Part shown: piece by piece, positions 9,110 through 18,372 of the stretch | Layout of the letters: every line of letters begins with the position of its first letter | How positions within the stretch are numbered: the first letter of the stretch is position 1 | Source: UTPRO1 sp031400185 | GTDB taxonomy: Bacteria; Desulfobacterota; Binatia; UTPRO1 | DNA length: 64,000 nt | Reading direction: 5' to 3' | NCBI GenBank assembly: GCA_031400185.1 | Contig: JANNPN010000214.1 | Location: forward strand, 1 to 64,000 | Position numbers and translations under genes: made by a program | The notes under the pieces: generated by a model | Databases searched by the model: none | What the model was told of the DNA's origin: nothing | What the model saw: only the letters and a program-made list of their open reading frames with translations

Positions 9110-10910
9110 GGTCGGCTCGATGACGCTTCGACCAAACGGCGAGGATCGCGACGGCGGCCGGCGTCACGCCGGGGATGCGCGCGGCCTGACCGAGTGTCGC
9201 AGGCCTCACGCTCGCGAGCTTCTCGCGCACCTCGCGCGAGAGGGAATGCATGCGGTCGAAATCCAGGTCCGTGGGAAGGGCCTGCTCTTCGAGCCCTTTT
9301 AGGCGAACGATCTCTCGCTCCTGCCGCGCAATGTACCCCGCGTACTTGATCCGGCATTCGACCTCGCTCTGTACTTGTCTGCTGAGGTCCGGTCGAGTGG
9401 TCGGGCGGCGCGCGGCGAGGTCGGCGAGTGCCGTATCCGGTCGTCGGAGCTCGGCAGCAAGCCCCGAGCTCTCGAGGAACTCGACTTCCGACGTGATCTC
9501 CGCAAGGCGCCCCTGCACGCGCTCGAAGCGGTCGCGATCGATCAGCTTCGCCTCGAATGCGATGTCGGTGAGCCGCTCCTCGGCGTTGCCTTCACGGAGC
9601 ACCAAGCGGTGTTCCGCGCGCGATGTGAACATCCGGTACGGTTCGCCGCCGATTCCACGAGTGACGAGATCATCGACCATCACGCCGAGGTACGCCTGGT
9701 CACGCCCGATCACGATCGGGGTCTCGCCGTGCGCCGAGCGGGCGGCGTTCAGACCGGCGAGGAGACCCTGTGCGGCTGCTTCCTCGTATCCCGTCGTGCC
9801 GTTGATCTGGCCGGCATGGAACAGACCCTTCACGACCTTCGTTTCGAGCGATGCATGCAGCTGGATTGGATCGACGTAGTCGTACTCGATCGCGTATCCG
9901 GGCCGCATTATCTCCGCGTGCTCGAGGCCGGCAATCGACCGCACCATCCGCGTTTGGATGTCGAGCGGGAGGCTGGTGGAAAGGCCGTTCGGATAGATCT
10001 CGACGGTCTCGAGACCCTCGGGCTCGAGAAAGATCTGATGCCGTTCCTTGTCCGCGAAGCGCACGACCTTGTCTTCGATCGACGGACAGTAACGCGGTCC
10101 TCGCGACGTGATGCTGCCAGAGAACATCGCCGATTCCGGGAGGCCCTCGCGCACGATGTCGTGCGTGGCGCTCGTCGTGTAGGCGATCCAGCAGGAGATC
10201 TGCTGTTGGAGGATGCCGGGTCCGTGCGCCGAGAAAGGTACGGGATCCTGATCTCCGGGCTGCTCGACGAGCGTGCCGAAATCGATCGATCGCCCATCCA
10301 GGCGAGGGCAGGTGCCGGTCTTGAGACGGCCGACGCGGAAGCCGAGCTCACCGAGATGCTGGCTCAGCCCCTGGATCGCGAGGTCGCCGGCACGACCCCC
10401 GGGATAGCTCCGCTTGCCGACGTGAATCAGACCCTTCAGGAACGTTCCCGTCGTGAGCACGACGGTCTTTCCCGCGAAGAACTCGCCGAGCTCCGTCTCG
10501 ACGCCGCTGACGTGGTCGCGGCTAGTTCGCAGGCGTTCGATGCTCGCCTGGCGAAGCGTCACCCTCGGCGCCGACTCCATCACGCGCTTCATGCGGGCGC
10601 GGTACAGCGCCTTGTCGGCCTGAGCGCGCGTGGCTCTGACCGCGGGTCCCTTCTTGGTGTTGAGCGTCCGGAACTGGATGCCGGTCTCGTCGATCGCGCG
10701 TGCCATCTCGCCGCCGAGCGCATCGATCTCCTTTACGAGGTGTCCTTTGCCGATCCCTCCTATTGCAGGATTGCAAGACATTTGCCCGATGTGGTCGAGG
10801 TTCTGAGTGAGTAAGAGAACGTCGGCGCCGGAACGTGCAGCCGCGAGAGCTGCCTCGATTCCCGCGTGGCCGGCGCCGACGACGATGACGTCGTAAATCG
10901 TCCCACTCAT
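9075..10910 (-). CDS. mnmG: tRNA uridine-34 modification enzyme MnmG (GidA)
   Basis: FAD-dependent partner of MnmE that installs the carboxymethylaminomethyl group at U34 of certain tRNAs. The N-terminal FAD motif is VVGAGHAGIEAALAAARSG. The MSCNPAIGGIGKGHLVKEID and LKTGTCPRLDG segments and the C-terminal ARIPGVTPAAVAIL helical tail are family hallmarks. 611 residues, full length. It starts 16 bases after the mnmE stop, so both enzymes of the pathway are co-transcribed. Confidence 0.98.
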   Translation of the reverse strand: MSGTIYDVIVVGAGHAGIEAALAAARSGADVLLLTQNLDHIGQMSCNPAIGGIGKGHLVKEIDALGGEMARAIDETGIQFRTLNTKKGPAVRATRAQADKALYRARMKRVMESAPRVTLRQASIERLRTSRDHVSGVETELGEFFAGKTVVLTTGTFLKGLIHVGKRSYPGGRAGDLAIQGLSQHLGELGFRVGRLKTGTCPRLDGRSIDFGTLVEQPGDQDPVPFSAHGPGILQQQISCWIAYTTSATHDIVREGLPESAMFSGSITSRGPRYCPSIEDKVVRFADKERHQIFLEPEGLETVEIYPNGLSTSLPLDIQTRMVRSIAGLEHAEIMRPGYAIEYDYVDPIQLHASLETKVVKGLFHAGQINGTTGYEEAAAQGLLAGLNAARSAHGETPIVIGRDQAYLGVMVDDLVTRGIGGEPYRMFTSRAEHRLVLREGNAEERLTDIAFEAKLIDRDRFERVQGRLAEITSEVEFLESSGLAAELRRPDTALADLAARRPTTRPDLSRQVQSEVECRIKYAGYIARQEREIVRLKGLEEQALPTDLDFDRMHSLSREVREKLASVRPATLGQAARIPGVTPAAVAILAVWSKRHRADRELDELATPRS

Positions 10911-10925
10911 GGTTCGACGCCGAAC

Positions 10926-12311
10926 CTATTTGCCGAGGCAGAAGTCGGCAAACACCCGGTCGAGGACGTCTTCGCTCGTAATCTCTCCCGTGATCCCTGC
11001 GAGCGCGACAGCAGCCGCCGCCAGGTCGCTCGCGATGAGCTCGAGCGGCGTCCCGACCCTGACCCCGTCCTCCGCACGTAGGAGATCCGCGATCGCCTTT
11101 CGTAGCGCATCGTGATGGCGCGCTCGGAATATCACGACCTCGTCGTCCCGCACGCACTCGACGAACCCGAAGAGTAGGTCGGCCAGTCGCATCGTCAGCT
11201 CCCTTAGGCCCGCGCCCGTGAGCGCGCTCACCTCGACGATGTATGCGCAATGCACGGTAGCGGCGACCGCTTCTCCATCGGCTGCCGGCGGTAGATCGGC
11301 CTTGTTGAGCACGGCGATCGTGGGTTTCTGCGCGACGGCTTCCGCGACGAGCGCATCGTCGGCCGTCAGCACCGAGCTTCGATCGAACACGATCACGACG
11401 CAGTCGGAATCGTCCACCGCCCGTCGGCTGCGTTCGACCCCCATCGCCTCGACGACGTCGGTCGCGTCACGGATTCCCGCCGTGTCCATCAGCACGACCG
11501 GCGCACCGCGCACGACGATCGACGCTTCGACGACGTCGCGTGTGGTTCCGGGGATCGGCGTCACGATCGCGCGCTCCCTTCCGAGAAGCGCGTTCAGCAA
11601 ACTCGACTTGCCCACGTTCGGCCGACCGACCAATGCAACGCGGGCACCTCGATATCGCAGCCGGCCCCGCTCGAAGGTCTCCGCCATCACTTCGAGCTCG
11701 CCCCGCACGCGCGCGAGCTGCTGCTCAAGCTCGCGCGCCGCGATCTCGGGCACGTCTTCGTCGGAAAAATCGAGCGACACCTCACAACGTGACCTTGCCT
11801 GGATCACGCTCTCGCGGAGGCGCCCCACCTGCGCCGACAGTGAGCCCTGGAGCTGCGACCACGCCAATCGCCGGCCGGCCTCGCTCCGCGCTGCGATCAG
11901 GTCCGCGACGGCTTCGGCCTGTGCGAGATCCATGCGACCGTTCTCGAACGCGCGCTTCGTGAACTCTCCGGGCTCTGCGGGTCGCGCTCCCGCTGAACAG
12001 AGGCTTTCGAGAATTCGCTGGGTCACGAGCGTACCGCCGTGACACTGGACCTCTACGACGTCCTCACCGGTGTAGGTTCGGGGCGCGCGCATGCCGAACA
12101 CCAGCACTTGGTCGATCGCCTCTTCGCCGTCTGCACCGAGGAGGTTTCCGACGTACACCCGACGCATTTCCGGGATTCCGCCGCCGCCACGCCGCCGGAA
12201 AAGACGCGCGACGATCGCGTGGGACTCGTTGCCGCTCACGCGCACGACGGCGACGCCGCCGGCCCCCGGAGCCGTCGCTACCGCGACGATGGTATCCCGC
12301 GGGGAGGTCAC
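10926..12311 (-). CDS. mnmE: tRNA modification GTPase MnmE (TrmE)
   Basis: GTPase partner of MnmG. The N-terminal tetrahydrofolate-binding domain starts with DTIVAVATAPGAGGVAVVRVSG. The G domain shows GRPNVGKSSLLNAL (G1), PGTTRD (G2), DTAGIRD (G3) and NKADL (G4). The C-terminus ends in CLGK, the conserved cysteine motif. 461 residues. It starts with GTG at 12311. It sits between yidC and mnmG in the conserved origin-proximal order. Confidence 0.98.
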   Translation of the reverse strand: MTSPRDTIVAVATAPGAGGVAVVRVSGNESHAIVARLFRRRGGGGIPEMRRVYVGNLLGADGEEAIDQVLVFGMRAPRTYTGEDVVEVQCHGGTLVTQRILESLCSAGARPAEPGEFTKRAFENGRMDLAQAEAVADLIAARSEAGRRLAWSQLQGSLSAQVGRLRESVIQARSRCEVSLDFSDEDVPEIAARELEQQLARVRGELEVMAETFERGRLRYRGARVALVGRPNVGKSSLLNALLGRERAIVTPIPGTTRDVVEASIVVRGAPVVLMDTAGIRDATDVVEAMGVERSRRAVDDSDCVVIVFDRSSVLTADDALVAEAVAQKPTIAVLNKADLPPAADGEAVAATVHCAYIVEVSALTGAGLRELTMRLADLLFGFVECVRDDEVVIFRARHHDALRKAIADLLRAEDGVRVGTPLELIASDLAAAAVALAGITGEITSEDVLDRVFADFCLGK

Positions 12312-12360
12312 GTGGGACCGCGATGGGGTTGGAGACCGTGAAGCTGAGTGGAACGGCGCG

Positions 12361-14046
12361 CTACGCCGCTGCTTGCTCGGCCGGCCTCGCCGGCTCCCGA
12401 TTCGACCACCACTGCTGCGCGATCGTCAGCACGTTGTTCACGAGCCAATACAGCACCAACCCGGACGGGAAACTGATGAACATCACCGTGAACATCACCG
12501 GCATGAGGATCATCATCATTCGCTGCTGGGCTGGGTCCATGCCCGTCGCAGGCGACAGCCATTGCTGGAGGATCATGCTGCCACCCATGAGGAGCACGAG
12601 GATGGGAATCGGGATCCCAAGCACGGCGAACTCGTTGCACCCGCTGATCGTCCCTTGTCCGGGCCACGGATAGCACTCGTGTGCCGACAAGTCGCGCACC
12701 CAGAATGCGAACTTTGCATGGCGGAGCTCGATTGCTTGGCTGAGCGCCTGGTACAGGCCGATGAAGACCGGGAACTGCAGCAGCATCGGAAGACAGCCCC
12801 CGAGGGGGTTCACGCGATGCCGCCGGTAGAGCTCGATCATCTCCTTGTTCAGACGCTCGCGGTCGTCCTTGTACTTCTCGCGGAGCTTCACCATCTGCGG
12901 TTGCAGCCGCTGCATGTCGCGCATCGATCTCATGCTGCGATTGGTGAGCGGGATAAAGAGCACCTTCACGAGGATCGTGAGAAGAATGATGTCGACCCCG
13001 TAGTTGCGGGTGATGCTGTGGAACAACTTCAGAAGGCGGAGCAGGGGAATTGCGAGGAATGAAAACCACCCGAAGTCGACGGCGCGGTCGAGCTGATGTC
13101 CCGCCGCCGCCAGCACCTCAACGTCCTTCGGGCCGACGTACACCGTGAAACGTGTCCCTCCGTCGGGCGCGCGCGCGCTCGTGAGCAGCAACTGAACGCC
13201 GCCGTTCTCGGGGCTGACGGTCGCTCGCGCCTGCGTTGGCTCAGCCGGGATCAGCGCAGCGACGAAGTAATGATCCGCGTAGCTGACCCAGCCGACCGGT
13301 GATGCGAAGGCCTGCGGCGGCGCGGACGCGATGCTGGTCGCGAGCTCGCGCACGACCTTCTTGTCGGCGAGTACGGCGGTCCCGCGGTAGTACAACTCTG
13401 GGTCACCCGCGACCGCCTCGACGATCTGGTGCCGCCATCCGAGCCCCACGCGCGTGAGTCGGTCGGAGGCGCCGCCCGTACGGACCTCCACCCCGATAGG
13501 ATAACTCGCACCGCTGAAAGTGAGCGTCTTCTCGATCGTCGCCCCAGAGGGCAACGTTCCACGCAGAACGACGGTACCGGTATCCGAGCCCCGAAGGGTG
13601 ACCTCGCGATGATCGCTCGCGTAGGCGACCTGCGTGTCGTCCTCGACGACCTTGCCGTCGTCGGATGCGAGTCGGACACCAAGCGGGGCGGCCGCCGTCG
13701 GGCCGACCTGGATCATCTCGAGCGGGGCACTCTCGGACATCACCGCGGTGCGGTACCCCTTGAGCTTGAGGCTGACGATGCGACCGCCGACGGGCGAGAT
13801 CTCAGCCGTGAAGACATCGGTCTCGACACGGATCGGCTCGCCGACCGCCACGGGCGCCGCCTCTGCCGGTGCCGGCGCCGCTGCGAGATTTCCTTCAGAG
13901 GGTGCACGGGCCTCCACGGGAGGCGATACTTCCGCGGTGGGTGCGGCTCCCTCGGGCGGCAGCGGATAGAAGTACCGCAGCGCCTCCTGGTAGCCGACCA
14001 GCACGACGAGACACAAAACCGCTGCGAGAAGCGCGCGCCGTTCCAT
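12361..14046 (-). CDS. yidC: Membrane protein insertase YidC
   Basis: Inserts and folds inner-membrane proteins, alone or with Sec. At 561 residues it has the Gram-negative layout: an N-terminal membrane anchor (AVLCLVVLVGYQEALRYFY), a large periplasmic P1 domain (about residues 60-350), then the conserved five-helix core with NYGVDIILLTILVKVLFIPL and NPLGGCLPMLLQFPVFIGLY. The core's hydrophilic-groove Arg is probably within TNRSMRSM. It follows yidD by three bases. The Pro/Ala-rich linker after the anchor is ordinary. Confidence 0.97.
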   Translation of the reverse strand: MERRALLAAVLCLVVLVGYQEALRYFYPLPPEGAAPTAEVSPPVEARAPSEGNLAAAPAPAEAAPVAVGEPIRVETDVFTAEISPVGGRIVSLKLKGYRTAVMSESAPLEMIQVGPTAAAPLGVRLASDDGKVVEDDTQVAYASDHREVTLRGSDTGTVVLRGTLPSGATIEKTLTFSGASYPIGVEVRTGGASDRLTRVGLGWRHQIVEAVAGDPELYYRGTAVLADKKVVRELATSIASAPPQAFASPVGWVSYADHYFVAALIPAEPTQARATVSPENGGVQLLLTSARAPDGGTRFTVYVGPKDVEVLAAAGHQLDRAVDFGWFSFLAIPLLRLLKLFHSITRNYGVDIILLTILVKVLFIPLTNRSMRSMRDMQRLQPQMVKLREKYKDDRERLNKEMIELYRRHRVNPLGGCLPMLLQFPVFIGLYQALSQAIELRHAKFAFWVRDLSAHECYPWPGQGTISGCNEFAVLGIPIPILVLLMGGSMILQQWLSPATGMDPAQQRMMMILMPVMFTVMFISFPSGLVLYWLVNNVLTIAQQWWSNREPARPAEQAAA

Positions 14047-14049
14047 CCG

Positions 14050-14292
14050 CTATCGCAAGCTTGAGGGCACGGGATCCACGCCGATCTCCGACCAGGGATG
14101 ACAGCGCAGCAAGCGCCACACGGCAAACAACCCGCCGCGCACGATGCCATGGGTCAACACAGCCTGCTCCGCGTACGACGAGCATGTCGGGTGAAAACGG
14201 CACGCGGGGGCGAGAAGCGGCGACACGGCGAGCCGATACGCGCGAATGGGAAGCACGGCAAGAGTCCTCACGACGAGCATGAGACGGCTCAC
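14050..14292 (-). CDS. yidD: Membrane protein insertion efficiency factor YidD
   Basis: Small 80-residue membrane-associated protein that helps YidC-dependent insertion. It shows the family signature PACRFHPTCSSYAEQAVLTHG, with conserved cysteines and His, then the RLLRCHPW motif. It overlaps the end of rnpA by four bases (ATGA) and is followed closely by yidC, the standard rnpA-yidD-yidC order. Confidence 0.95.
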   Translation of the reverse strand: MSRLMLVVRTLAVLPIRAYRLAVSPLLAPACRFHPTCSSYAEQAVLTHGIVRGGLFAVWRLLRCHPWSEIGVDPVPSSLR

Positions 14293-14657
14293 TTCGAGTT
14301 GGAGCGAGGTGAAGCGGAAGCATCGAACGCGATCGCGAGCTCGTGTTGCACAACCTGCATGGGAACGGCGCCGACGCCTTCCCTTGCAATGACGATCACG
14401 TCATGCCCGAGTGCGTCACGTGCCGGATGGCGTCGGAAGACCTCACGAATGCGGCGCTTCAGCCCGTTCCTGGTGACCGCATCACCGACCTTACGACTCA
14501 CCGTCACGCCGAGCCTCGCCTCGCCAGACGTACGACGCATGAGCAACACGAAGCTCGCCGTCCGCCGCTTTTCGCCGGTCCGTCCCAATGACAAGAACTC
14601 CCGACGACGACGAATGCGCGCCGCCTTGGGGAAGCCCTGGCCATGCCGGGGCGTCAT
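14289..14657 (-). CDS. rnpA: Ribonuclease P protein component
   Basis: Protein subunit of RNase P, which trims the 5' leader of pre-tRNAs. 122 residues. The RNR motif is visible as TRNGLKRRIREVFR, with the FxxLxRxG-like start REFLSLGRTG and the beta strand RLGVTVSRKVGDAV. Its ATG overlaps the rpmH stop by four bases (ATGA at 14654-14657) and its own stop overlaps yidD. Confidence 0.95.
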   Translation of the reverse strand: MTPRHGQGFPKAARIRRRREFLSLGRTGEKRRTASFVLLMRRTSGEARLGVTVSRKVGDAVTRNGLKRRIREVFRRHPARDALGHDVIVIAREGVGAVPMQVVQHELAIAFDASASPRSNSK

Positions 14658-14812
14658 CTCGGCTGCTTCGGAGGGATCGAGACGGTCAGTCGCTTGCGAC
14701 CCTTGGCACGCCTGCGCTTGAGGATGTTACGTCCTCCGGGCGTGGCCATGCGGGCGAGAAACCCATGGGTTCGCTTGCGACGGGTGTTGCTCGGTTGAAA
14801 TGTTCGTTTCAT
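14654..14812 (-). CDS. rpmH: Ribosomal protein L34
   Basis: 52-residue large-subunit protein. The reverse strand from 14812 reads MKRTFQPSNTRRKRTHGF, then MATPGGRNILKRRRAKGRK, an unmistakable L34. The C-terminus is extended slightly beyond the usual 44-46 residues (LTVSIPPKQPR). It overlaps rnpA by four bases. In many genomes rpmH diverges from dnaA; here it lies downstream of gyrA, separated from it by a PadR gene and a Cys-rich gene. Confidence 0.97.
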   Translation of the reverse strand: MKRTFQPSNTRRKRTHGFLARMATPGGRNILKRRRAKGRKRLTVSIPPKQPR

Positions 14813-14832
14813 GAAGTGTCGGCCTATCCATC

Positions 14833-14850
14833 ACAGCGGCTGGCCGCTGT
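14833..14850 (-). repeat. Hairpin between the Cys-rich gene and rpmH
   Basis: ACAGCGGC and GCCGCTGT form an eight-base inverted repeat around TG (in practice a CTGG tetraloop). There is no U-run after it on the minus strand, so it is not a classic intrinsic terminator. It could be an RNA processing site or leader hairpin for rpmH. Confidence 0.5.
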
Positions 14851-14858
14851 CAATTTAC

Positions 14859-15086
14859 TCACGCCACTGCAGCAGGTTCCGCGGCTGCGGCCGCCGTTTT
14901 GGTCTTACCATGCTCATCGCACTTCGATCCGACCGCACGCGGCTTTCGACATGCTTCCGCGGTGCAGATCTTGAAGCGGCCCTTTGGAAGGGTGCCCTGT
15001 CGCCATTGCTTGTAGTGCCGTGCGCAGTAGCCCTTGCCGACCGCGTCGCGCGCACATCCCTCGAACTTACAGCTACCCTTCGACAT
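14859..15086 (-). CDS. Small Cys/His-rich protein with two zinc-knuckle-like repeats
   Basis: 75 residues. Two copies of a C-x4-C...C-x2-H pattern are visible: CKFEGCARDAVGKGYCARHY, then CTAEACRKPRAVGSKCDEH. A basic aromatic linker joins them (KQWRQGTLPKGRFK) and the tail is Ala-rich. The start ATG 15086 follows AAGGAAGG by about seven bases. The Cys/His spacing suggests two bound metal ions and possible nucleic-acid binding (inference). Similar small proteins in deltaproteobacteria are, from memory, labelled 'vegetative protein', without known function. It precedes rpmH-rnpA in the same direction by 46 bases and could be co-transcribed with them. Confidence 0.8.
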   Translation of the reverse strand: MSKGSCKFEGCARDAVGKGYCARHYKQWRQGTLPKGRFKICTAEACRKPRAVGSKCDEHGKTKTAAAAAEPAAVA

Positions 15087-15229
15087 TCGAAAACCTTCCT
15101 TCCGGACCTCGGCACGTCGCCGGCGCGAGGCAGCCGGGGTGTCTCACATAGGGCCGGGCATGGCAAGCAACCGCCCACCCACGAAGTTCCTATAGGAGCC
15201 GAAAGCACGACCTGGTAGGACGCCTGCGA

Positions 15230-15835
15230 ATGTCGCTCAAGTACGCCATCCTGAGCTTGCTCTCCCACGATCCGCTGACCGGCTACGAGCTCATGAAGCT
15301 CTTCGACGGCTCCGTCGGATACTTCTGGCACGCGACGCACCCGCAGATCTACAAAGAGCTCGGTCGGCTCGAACGCGCCGGGCAGGTCGTGCACCGCAGC
15401 GTCGAGCAGCGAGGACGGCCGACCAAGAAGATCTACTCGCTGAGCGACCTGGGTCGGAACGAGCTGCTCGAATGGCTACACGTTCCCGCCGGGACGCAGC
15501 GAGTCAAAGACGAGATGATGCTGAAGACTTTCTGCTGCGGCCTCTTGTCCGAGGCGGAAGCTCTGGACCTGGTCCGCCGCCATCGTCAGCAGCACGAGGT
15601 CAAGCTGCAACGCTACCAAGAGCTGGAGCGCTTTCTCGAGAGCGGCCTCAACACGGCGAACCGCGATCGACTCGGACCGTATCTGACGTTGCTTCGCGGC
15701 ATCCGCTACGAGCGCGACTACATCGGGTGGTGCGACGAAGCCGTGCGGCTGCTCCGTCGGATCGACCACGCGCTCCCGCCGCAACCCGTGTCCCGAGAGA
15801 TGACCGCGAAAGCCCCGCGCAAACGCAGGAGCTGA
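15230..15835 (+). CDS. PadR-family transcriptional regulator
   Basis: 201 residues. The N-terminal winged helix is typical of PadR: SLKYAILSLLSHDPLTGYEL, then HPQIYKELGRLERAGQV and RGRPTKKIYSLSDLGR. The C-terminal half (about residues 90-180) is the long dimerisation helix region (VirR-like) rich in Arg and Leu. It is the only plus-strand gene in the left 23 kb and converges on gyrA with a six-base gap. PadR proteins usually repress stress or detoxification genes; no such target is adjacent, so the target is unknown. Confidence 0.88.
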   Translation: MSLKYAILSLLSHDPLTGYELMKLFDGSVGYFWHATHPQIYKELGRLERAGQVVHRSVEQRGRPTKKIYSLSDLGRNELLEWLHVPAGTQRVKDEMMLKTFCCGLLSEAEALDLVRRHRQQHEVKLQRYQELERFLESGLNTANRDRLGPYLTLLRGIRYERDYIGWCDEAVRLLRRIDHALPPQPVSREMTAKAPRKRRS

Positions 15836-15841
15836 CGCCTC

Positions 15842-18361
15842 TTACGACCCGGTCGGTTCGACCGTACCGGCGTCGTTGGCAACACCGTTTCCGGCTGTTC
15901 CGTTGCTGGTGCCGGTGCCGCCGTCCTCCTCGTCCTGTTCCGCAAGACGCGCGAGACTGACGACGCGCTCGCCTTCCTCGATGTCGATGAGGCGCACGCC
16001 CTGGGTGTTCCGACCGATCACGCGAATGTCCGCGACGCGGAGGCGAATGATTTTTCCCGTGCTCGTCACGAGCATCAGGTTGTCCTCATCCGTCACTTGC
16101 TGGACGCCGATCACGGCGCCGGTCCGGTCCGTCGCCTTCATCGTGATGATGCCTTTGCCGCCGCGCGACTGGACCCGGTACTCGGCGATGTCGGTGCGCT
16201 TCCCGTAGCCGTTCTCCGCGACCGTGAGCACGCTTGCACCCGGGCTAAGGATCTCGAGGCTCACGACTTCGTCGTTTTCCTCGAGCGTGATGCCCTTCAC
16301 GCCTCCGGCGCTCCGGCCCATGCTGCGGACGTCGCCTTCGGCGAAGCGAATCGCCTGGCCGTCGCGAGTCGTGAGGATCACCTCTTGTTGCCCGTCCGTG
16401 AGCCGGACGCCGATCAACTCGTCGTTCGTGTCGAGATTGATAGCGATGATCCCGGACGGACGCGGGTTCGCGTACGCCATCAGGTCCGTCTTCTTTACGA
16501 CGCCTTGCTTCGTCGCGAAGAACACGAAGTGGTTCTCGCGGAACTCGCGGACCGGCAAGAAGGCAGAGATCTTCTCGTCAGGCTTCAGCTCGAGCAGGTT
16601 GACGATGGCCTTGCCGCGCGCCGCCCGTCCTGCCTGCGGGACCTCGTGCACCTTGATCCAGTACACTTTGCCTGCGGTCGTGAAGAACAGGAGGAAGCTG
16701 TGCGTCGAGGCGATGAACAGGTGCTCGACGAAGTCTTCCTCGCGCGTCGTTGCGCCGATCTTGCCCTTGCCCCCGCGACGCTGGGCTCGGTACAGGGACA
16801 CCGGGTTCCGCTTGATGTAGCCCTCGTGCGAGATCGTGACCGCCATGTCCTCGTCGGCGATCATGTCCTCGATCGAGATGTCGCCGATCTCGTCGACGAT
16901 CTCCGTGCGTCGGGCGTCCCCGTACGTCTCTTTGAGGTCGCGCATTTCCTGAACGATGATCTTGGAGATTTCGCGCTCGTCCGAGAGGATCGCGCGCAAG
17001 CGCACGATCAGCGCCTCGACCTCGCGGTACTCCTCGATGATCTTGTCGCGCTCGAGGTTCGTGAGCCGTTGCAAGCGCATGTCGAGGATCGCTTGTGCTT
17101 GCAGCTCGGACAGGGAGAACGTCGCGACCAAACCATCCTTGGCGATCGCAGGGTTTGCGGCTTTGCGGATGAGCGCGATCACCGCGTCGAGGTTCTCGAT
17201 CGCGATCTTCAAGCCTTCGAGGATGTGTAGCCGGTCCTCCGCCTTCCGCAGGTCGAAGATGGTCCGTCGAGTGACGACCTCGACTCGGTGGGCGACGAAG
17301 TGCTGCAGCATGGCCTTGAGACTCAGCAGCCGCGGGCGATTCTCGACGATCGCCAGCATGATCATCCCGAAGGACTCCTGCATCGGCGTCATCTTGTAGA
17401 GCTGGTTCAGCACGATCTCCGGCACGGCATCGCGCCGGAGCTCGACGACGACGCGCATGCCTTGCCGATCGGATTCGTCGCGGAGATCGTAGATGCCCTC
17501 GATACGCTTCTCGTTCACGAGCTCCGCGATGCGCTCGAGGAGACGGGCCTTGTTCACTTGGTAGGGGATCTCCGTGACGATGATGCTCGTTCGATTGCTC
17601 TTCTTGTCGACCTCGGTGGTGGCGCGAGCGCGGACCTGCAGGACGCCTTTCCCGGTCTCGTAGGCTTCCCGGATCGGCCCCCTGCCGTGAATGAACCCGG
17701 CTGTCGGGAAATCCGGCCCTGGAACGTGTTGCATCAGCTCGACGACGGTGATCCCGGGGTTCGCGATCAGTGCGATCACTGCGTCGGTGAGCTCGTTCAG
17801 GTTGTGCGGCGGGATGTTCGTGGTCATTCCGACGGCGATCCCCGAGCTGCCGTTCAAGAGCAGGTTCGGAAGCTTCGCGGGCATCACCCGCGGCTCTTTC
17901 AGCGTCTCGTCGTAGTTCGGGCTGAACTCGACGGTCTCCTTGTCGAGGTCCGCCAGCAGCTCGCTCGCGATTCGCGCCATGCGGATCTCGGTGTACCGCA
18001 TGGCGGCCGCCGGATCGCCGTCGACCGAGCCGAAGTTGCCCTGGCCGTCGACCAGCGGGTAACGCATCGAGAAGTCCTGCGCCATGCGAACGATGGCGTC
18101 GTACACCGCCGAGTCGCCGTGCGGGTGGTACTTGCCGATGACGTCGCCGACAACACGCGCCGACTTTTTGTAGCCCCGATTCCACTCGTTCCCGAGGTCG
18201 TACATCGCGTAGAGAATGCGGCGATGCACCGGTTTCAACCCGTCGCGCACGTCGGGTAGCGCGCGGCGAATGATGACGCTCATTGCGTAGTCCATGTAGG
18301 ACTGACGCATTTCGTCTTCGATGTTGACCGGAATCCGGTTGTGCTTGAGCGGTGACTCCAT
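15842..18361 (-). CDS. gyrA: DNA gyrase subunit A
   Basis: Breakage-reunion subunit of gyrase. 839 residues. The quinolone-resistance region reads HPHGDSAVYDAIVRM with Ser and Asp at the usual sensitive positions; the catalytic Tyr lies in AAAMRYTEIRM. The GyrA box appears as QRRGGKG, followed by the C-terminal beta-pinwheel repeats, which identifies gyrase rather than topoisomerase IV. The tail is Gly/Asn/Thr-rich (GGTGTSNGTAGNG). It starts 11 bases after the gyrB stop. Confidence 0.98.
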   Translation of the reverse strand: MESPLKHNRIPVNIEDEMRQSYMDYAMSVIIRRALPDVRDGLKPVHRRILYAMYDLGNEWNRGYKKSARVVGDVIGKYHPHGDSAVYDAIVRMAQDFSMRYPLVDGQGNFGSVDGDPAAAMRYTEIRMARIASELLADLDKETVEFSPNYDETLKEPRVMPAKLPNLLLNGSSGIAVGMTTNIPPHNLNELTDAVIALIANPGITVVELMQHVPGPDFPTAGFIHGRGPIREAYETGKGVLQVRARATTEVDKKSNRTSIIVTEIPYQVNKARLLERIAELVNEKRIEGIYDLRDESDRQGMRVVVELRRDAVPEIVLNQLYKMTPMQESFGMIMLAIVENRPRLLSLKAMLQHFVAHRVEVVTRRTIFDLRKAEDRLHILEGLKIAIENLDAVIALIRKAANPAIAKDGLVATFSLSELQAQAILDMRLQRLTNLERDKIIEEYREVEALIVRLRAILSDEREISKIIVQEMRDLKETYGDARRTEIVDEIGDISIEDMIADEDMAVTISHEGYIKRNPVSLYRAQRRGGKGKIGATTREEDFVEHLFIASTHSFLLFFTTAGKVYWIKVHEVPQAGRAARGKAIVNLLELKPDEKISAFLPVREFRENHFVFFATKQGVVKKTDLMAYANPRPSGIIAINLDTNDELIGVRLTDGQQEVILTTRDGQAIRFAEGDVRSMGRSAGGVKGITLEENDEVVSLEILSPGASVLTVAENGYGKRTDIAEYRVQSRGGKGIITMKATDRTGAVIGVQQVTDEDNLMLVTSTGKIIRLRVADIRVIGRNTQGVRLIDIEEGERVVSLARLAEQDEEDGGTGTSNGTAGNGVANDAGTVEPTGS

Positions 18362-18372
18362 CGGTCAGGGCA

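Noticed and set aside
9375..10814. 479-codon plus-strand frame inside mnmG
   Set aside because: Arg/Ala-rich translation without motifs, fully antisense to an intact core gene.
12306..12318. TCACGTGGGA as a third parS site
   Set aside because: Only the central core matches; the flanks of the palindrome are wrong.
16097..18259. Long plus-strand frames opposite gyrA
   Set aside because: Low-complexity charged translations, antisense to gyrase A.
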